The notes below the pieces were generated by a model. It ran no database searches. It worked only from the letters and a program-made list of their open reading frames with translations, and was not told where the DNA came from. A program made the position numbers and the translations under genes. Positions 63,346 to 64,000 of a stretch of 64,000 nt of DNA are shown here, piece by piece (the first letter of the stretch is position 1; every line of letters begins with the position of its first letter). Origin of the DNA: Pseudomonas subflava (GTDB lineage Bacteria > Pseudomonadota > Gammaproteobacteria > Pseudomonadales > Pseudomonadaceae); assembly GCF_023823685.1 (NCBI RefSeq), contig NZ_JAMXBF010000003.1, positions 434,001 to 498,000 of the forward strand, written 5' to 3'.

Positions 63346-64000
63346 TCAGAGGCGTTCCAGCTTGGGCATCCACACGCGGATCAGCGAGAACAGCCGATCC
63401 AGCTCGATGGGTTTGGCCAGGTAGTCGTTGGCGCCCGCCTCGCGGCAGCGCTCCTGATCGTCCTTCATCGCCTTGGCGGTGACCGCGATGATCGGCAGGT
63501 TCTTCCAGCGCGCCTCCTTGCGGATCTGCCGGGTGGCCTCGTACCCATCCATCTCCGGCATCATCACGTCCATCAGCACCAGGTCGATGTCGTCGTGTTC
63601 GCGCAGCTTGGCCAGCGCCTCGTGGCCATTGCGCGCCACTTCCACCACCGCGCCCTTCTGCTCCAGCGCGCTGGACAGGGCGAAGATGTTGCGCACGTCG
63701 TCGTCCACCAGCAGCAGGCGCCGGCCCTCGAACAGCTTGTCACGGCTGCGCGCCGTCTTGAGCATGCGCTGGCGCTCGCTGGACAGCTCGGCCTCGACCT
63801 TGTGCAGGAACAGGGTGACCTCGTCGAGCAGGCGCTCCGGCGAGCGGGCGCCCTTGATGATGATCGAGCGCGAGTACTTCATCAGCTCGGCCTCTTCGTC
63901 GCGGGTCAGGTTGCGCCCGGTGTAGACGATCACCGGCGGGAACGAACAGATGTCCTCGGCGGCCATGCGCCGCAACAGCTCGTTGCCCTGCATGTCCGGC
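63346..64000 (-). CDS. Hybrid histidine kinase, C-terminal part with receiver domains (runs off the window)
   Basis: The 217 residues visible start inside one receiver-like domain (LPDM-type PDMQGNELLRRM, VIVYTGRNLTRDEEAELMKY) and continue into a complete second receiver (LLLVDDDVRNIFALSSALEQ, LVLMDVMMPEMDGYEATRQI, AKPIELDRLFSLIRVWM). Tandem C-terminal receivers are typical of large hybrid kinases that precede cheR/cheB pairs in Pseudomonas; the kinase core would lie to the right of the window. It is the first visible gene of the leftward signalling operon. Confidence 0.85.
   Translation of the reverse strand, partial: PDMQGNELLRRMAAEDICSFPPVIVYTGRNLTRDEEAELMKYSRSIIIKGARSPERLLDEVTLFLHKVEAELSSERQRMLKTARSRDKLFEGRRLLLVDDDVRNIFALSSALEQKGAVVEVARNGHEALAKLREHDDIDLVLMDVMMPEMDGYEATRQIRKEARWKNLPIIAVTAKAMKDDQERCREAGANDYLAKPIELDRLFSLIRVWMPKLERL

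Overview
The window looks like the chromosome of a Pseudomonas (gamma-proteobacteria). It is GC-rich and carries genes typical of that genus: the alginate regulator pair algB-kinB, a flavohaemoglobin gene divergent from a NorR/FhpR-type sigma54 activator, DUF2388 and DUF4105 proteins, a PA2169-family helix bundle, recC/recB/recD and several chemoreceptors. I cannot name the species from sequence alone. No rRNA, tRNA, CRISPR array or insertion sequence was recognised.

Layout. 1-7650: the edge of a surface-polysaccharide locus, with GT2 glycosyltransferases, a sulfotransferase, an ABC-2 exporter pair (Wzm/Wzt type), a 1055-residue protein fusing sulfotransferase, WbsX-like and RgpF-like parts, and another GT2. 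7770-13860: a DUF2388/DUF4105 pair, a GFA protein, AEC and CitMHS transporters and a TerC membrane protein. 13869-24080: recC, then a two-gene winged-helix-nucleotidyltransferase/HEPN-like module, then recB and recD, all leftward. The module is coupled to recB by ATGA overlaps, RecB carries an in-frame repeat-like insertion, and recB and recD are separated by palindromes. 24157-36057: gas and redox sensing, namely a globin-coupled GGDEF-EAL enzyme behind an attenuator-like leader, an Aer-like receptor, a Na/Pi transporter, a DUF5924 protein, a chemoreceptor, flavohaemoglobin and its regulator. 36062-38563: a non-coding tandem array of 14 units of about 181 bp.

38578-47457: a SpmA/SpmB-like protein, a small-protein operon behind a sigma54 promoter, algB-kinB, a small hydrophilic protein, an SDR, a patch of gene fragments, and an MscS channel with a cyclic-nucleotide-binding domain. 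47585-51702: a stress cluster with an ABM monooxygenase, a quinone-oxidoreductase-like enzyme, an ArsR regulator with three copies of one operator, an AraC regulator, an exported alpha/beta hydrolase and an Ohr/OsmC protein. 51892-57365: two LysR regulators, a GST, a PNPOx-reductase-ferredoxin fusion and small proteins. 57474-64000: a DUF1214 pseudogene, a membrane diguanylate cyclase, an EF-hand protein, a second small-protein operon behind a sigma54 promoter, and a leftward signalling cluster (hybrid kinase, CheR, CheB, receiver-kinase).

The strongest novel signals are (i) the HEPN/nucleotidyltransferase module inside recCBD, (ii) the 14-unit array built from two inverted GTAGGG-type palindromes, and (iii) two unlinked small-protein operons, at about 40 kb and 60 kb, that share gene plan, a sigma54 promoter and two upstream TGCA-type sites at matching distances.
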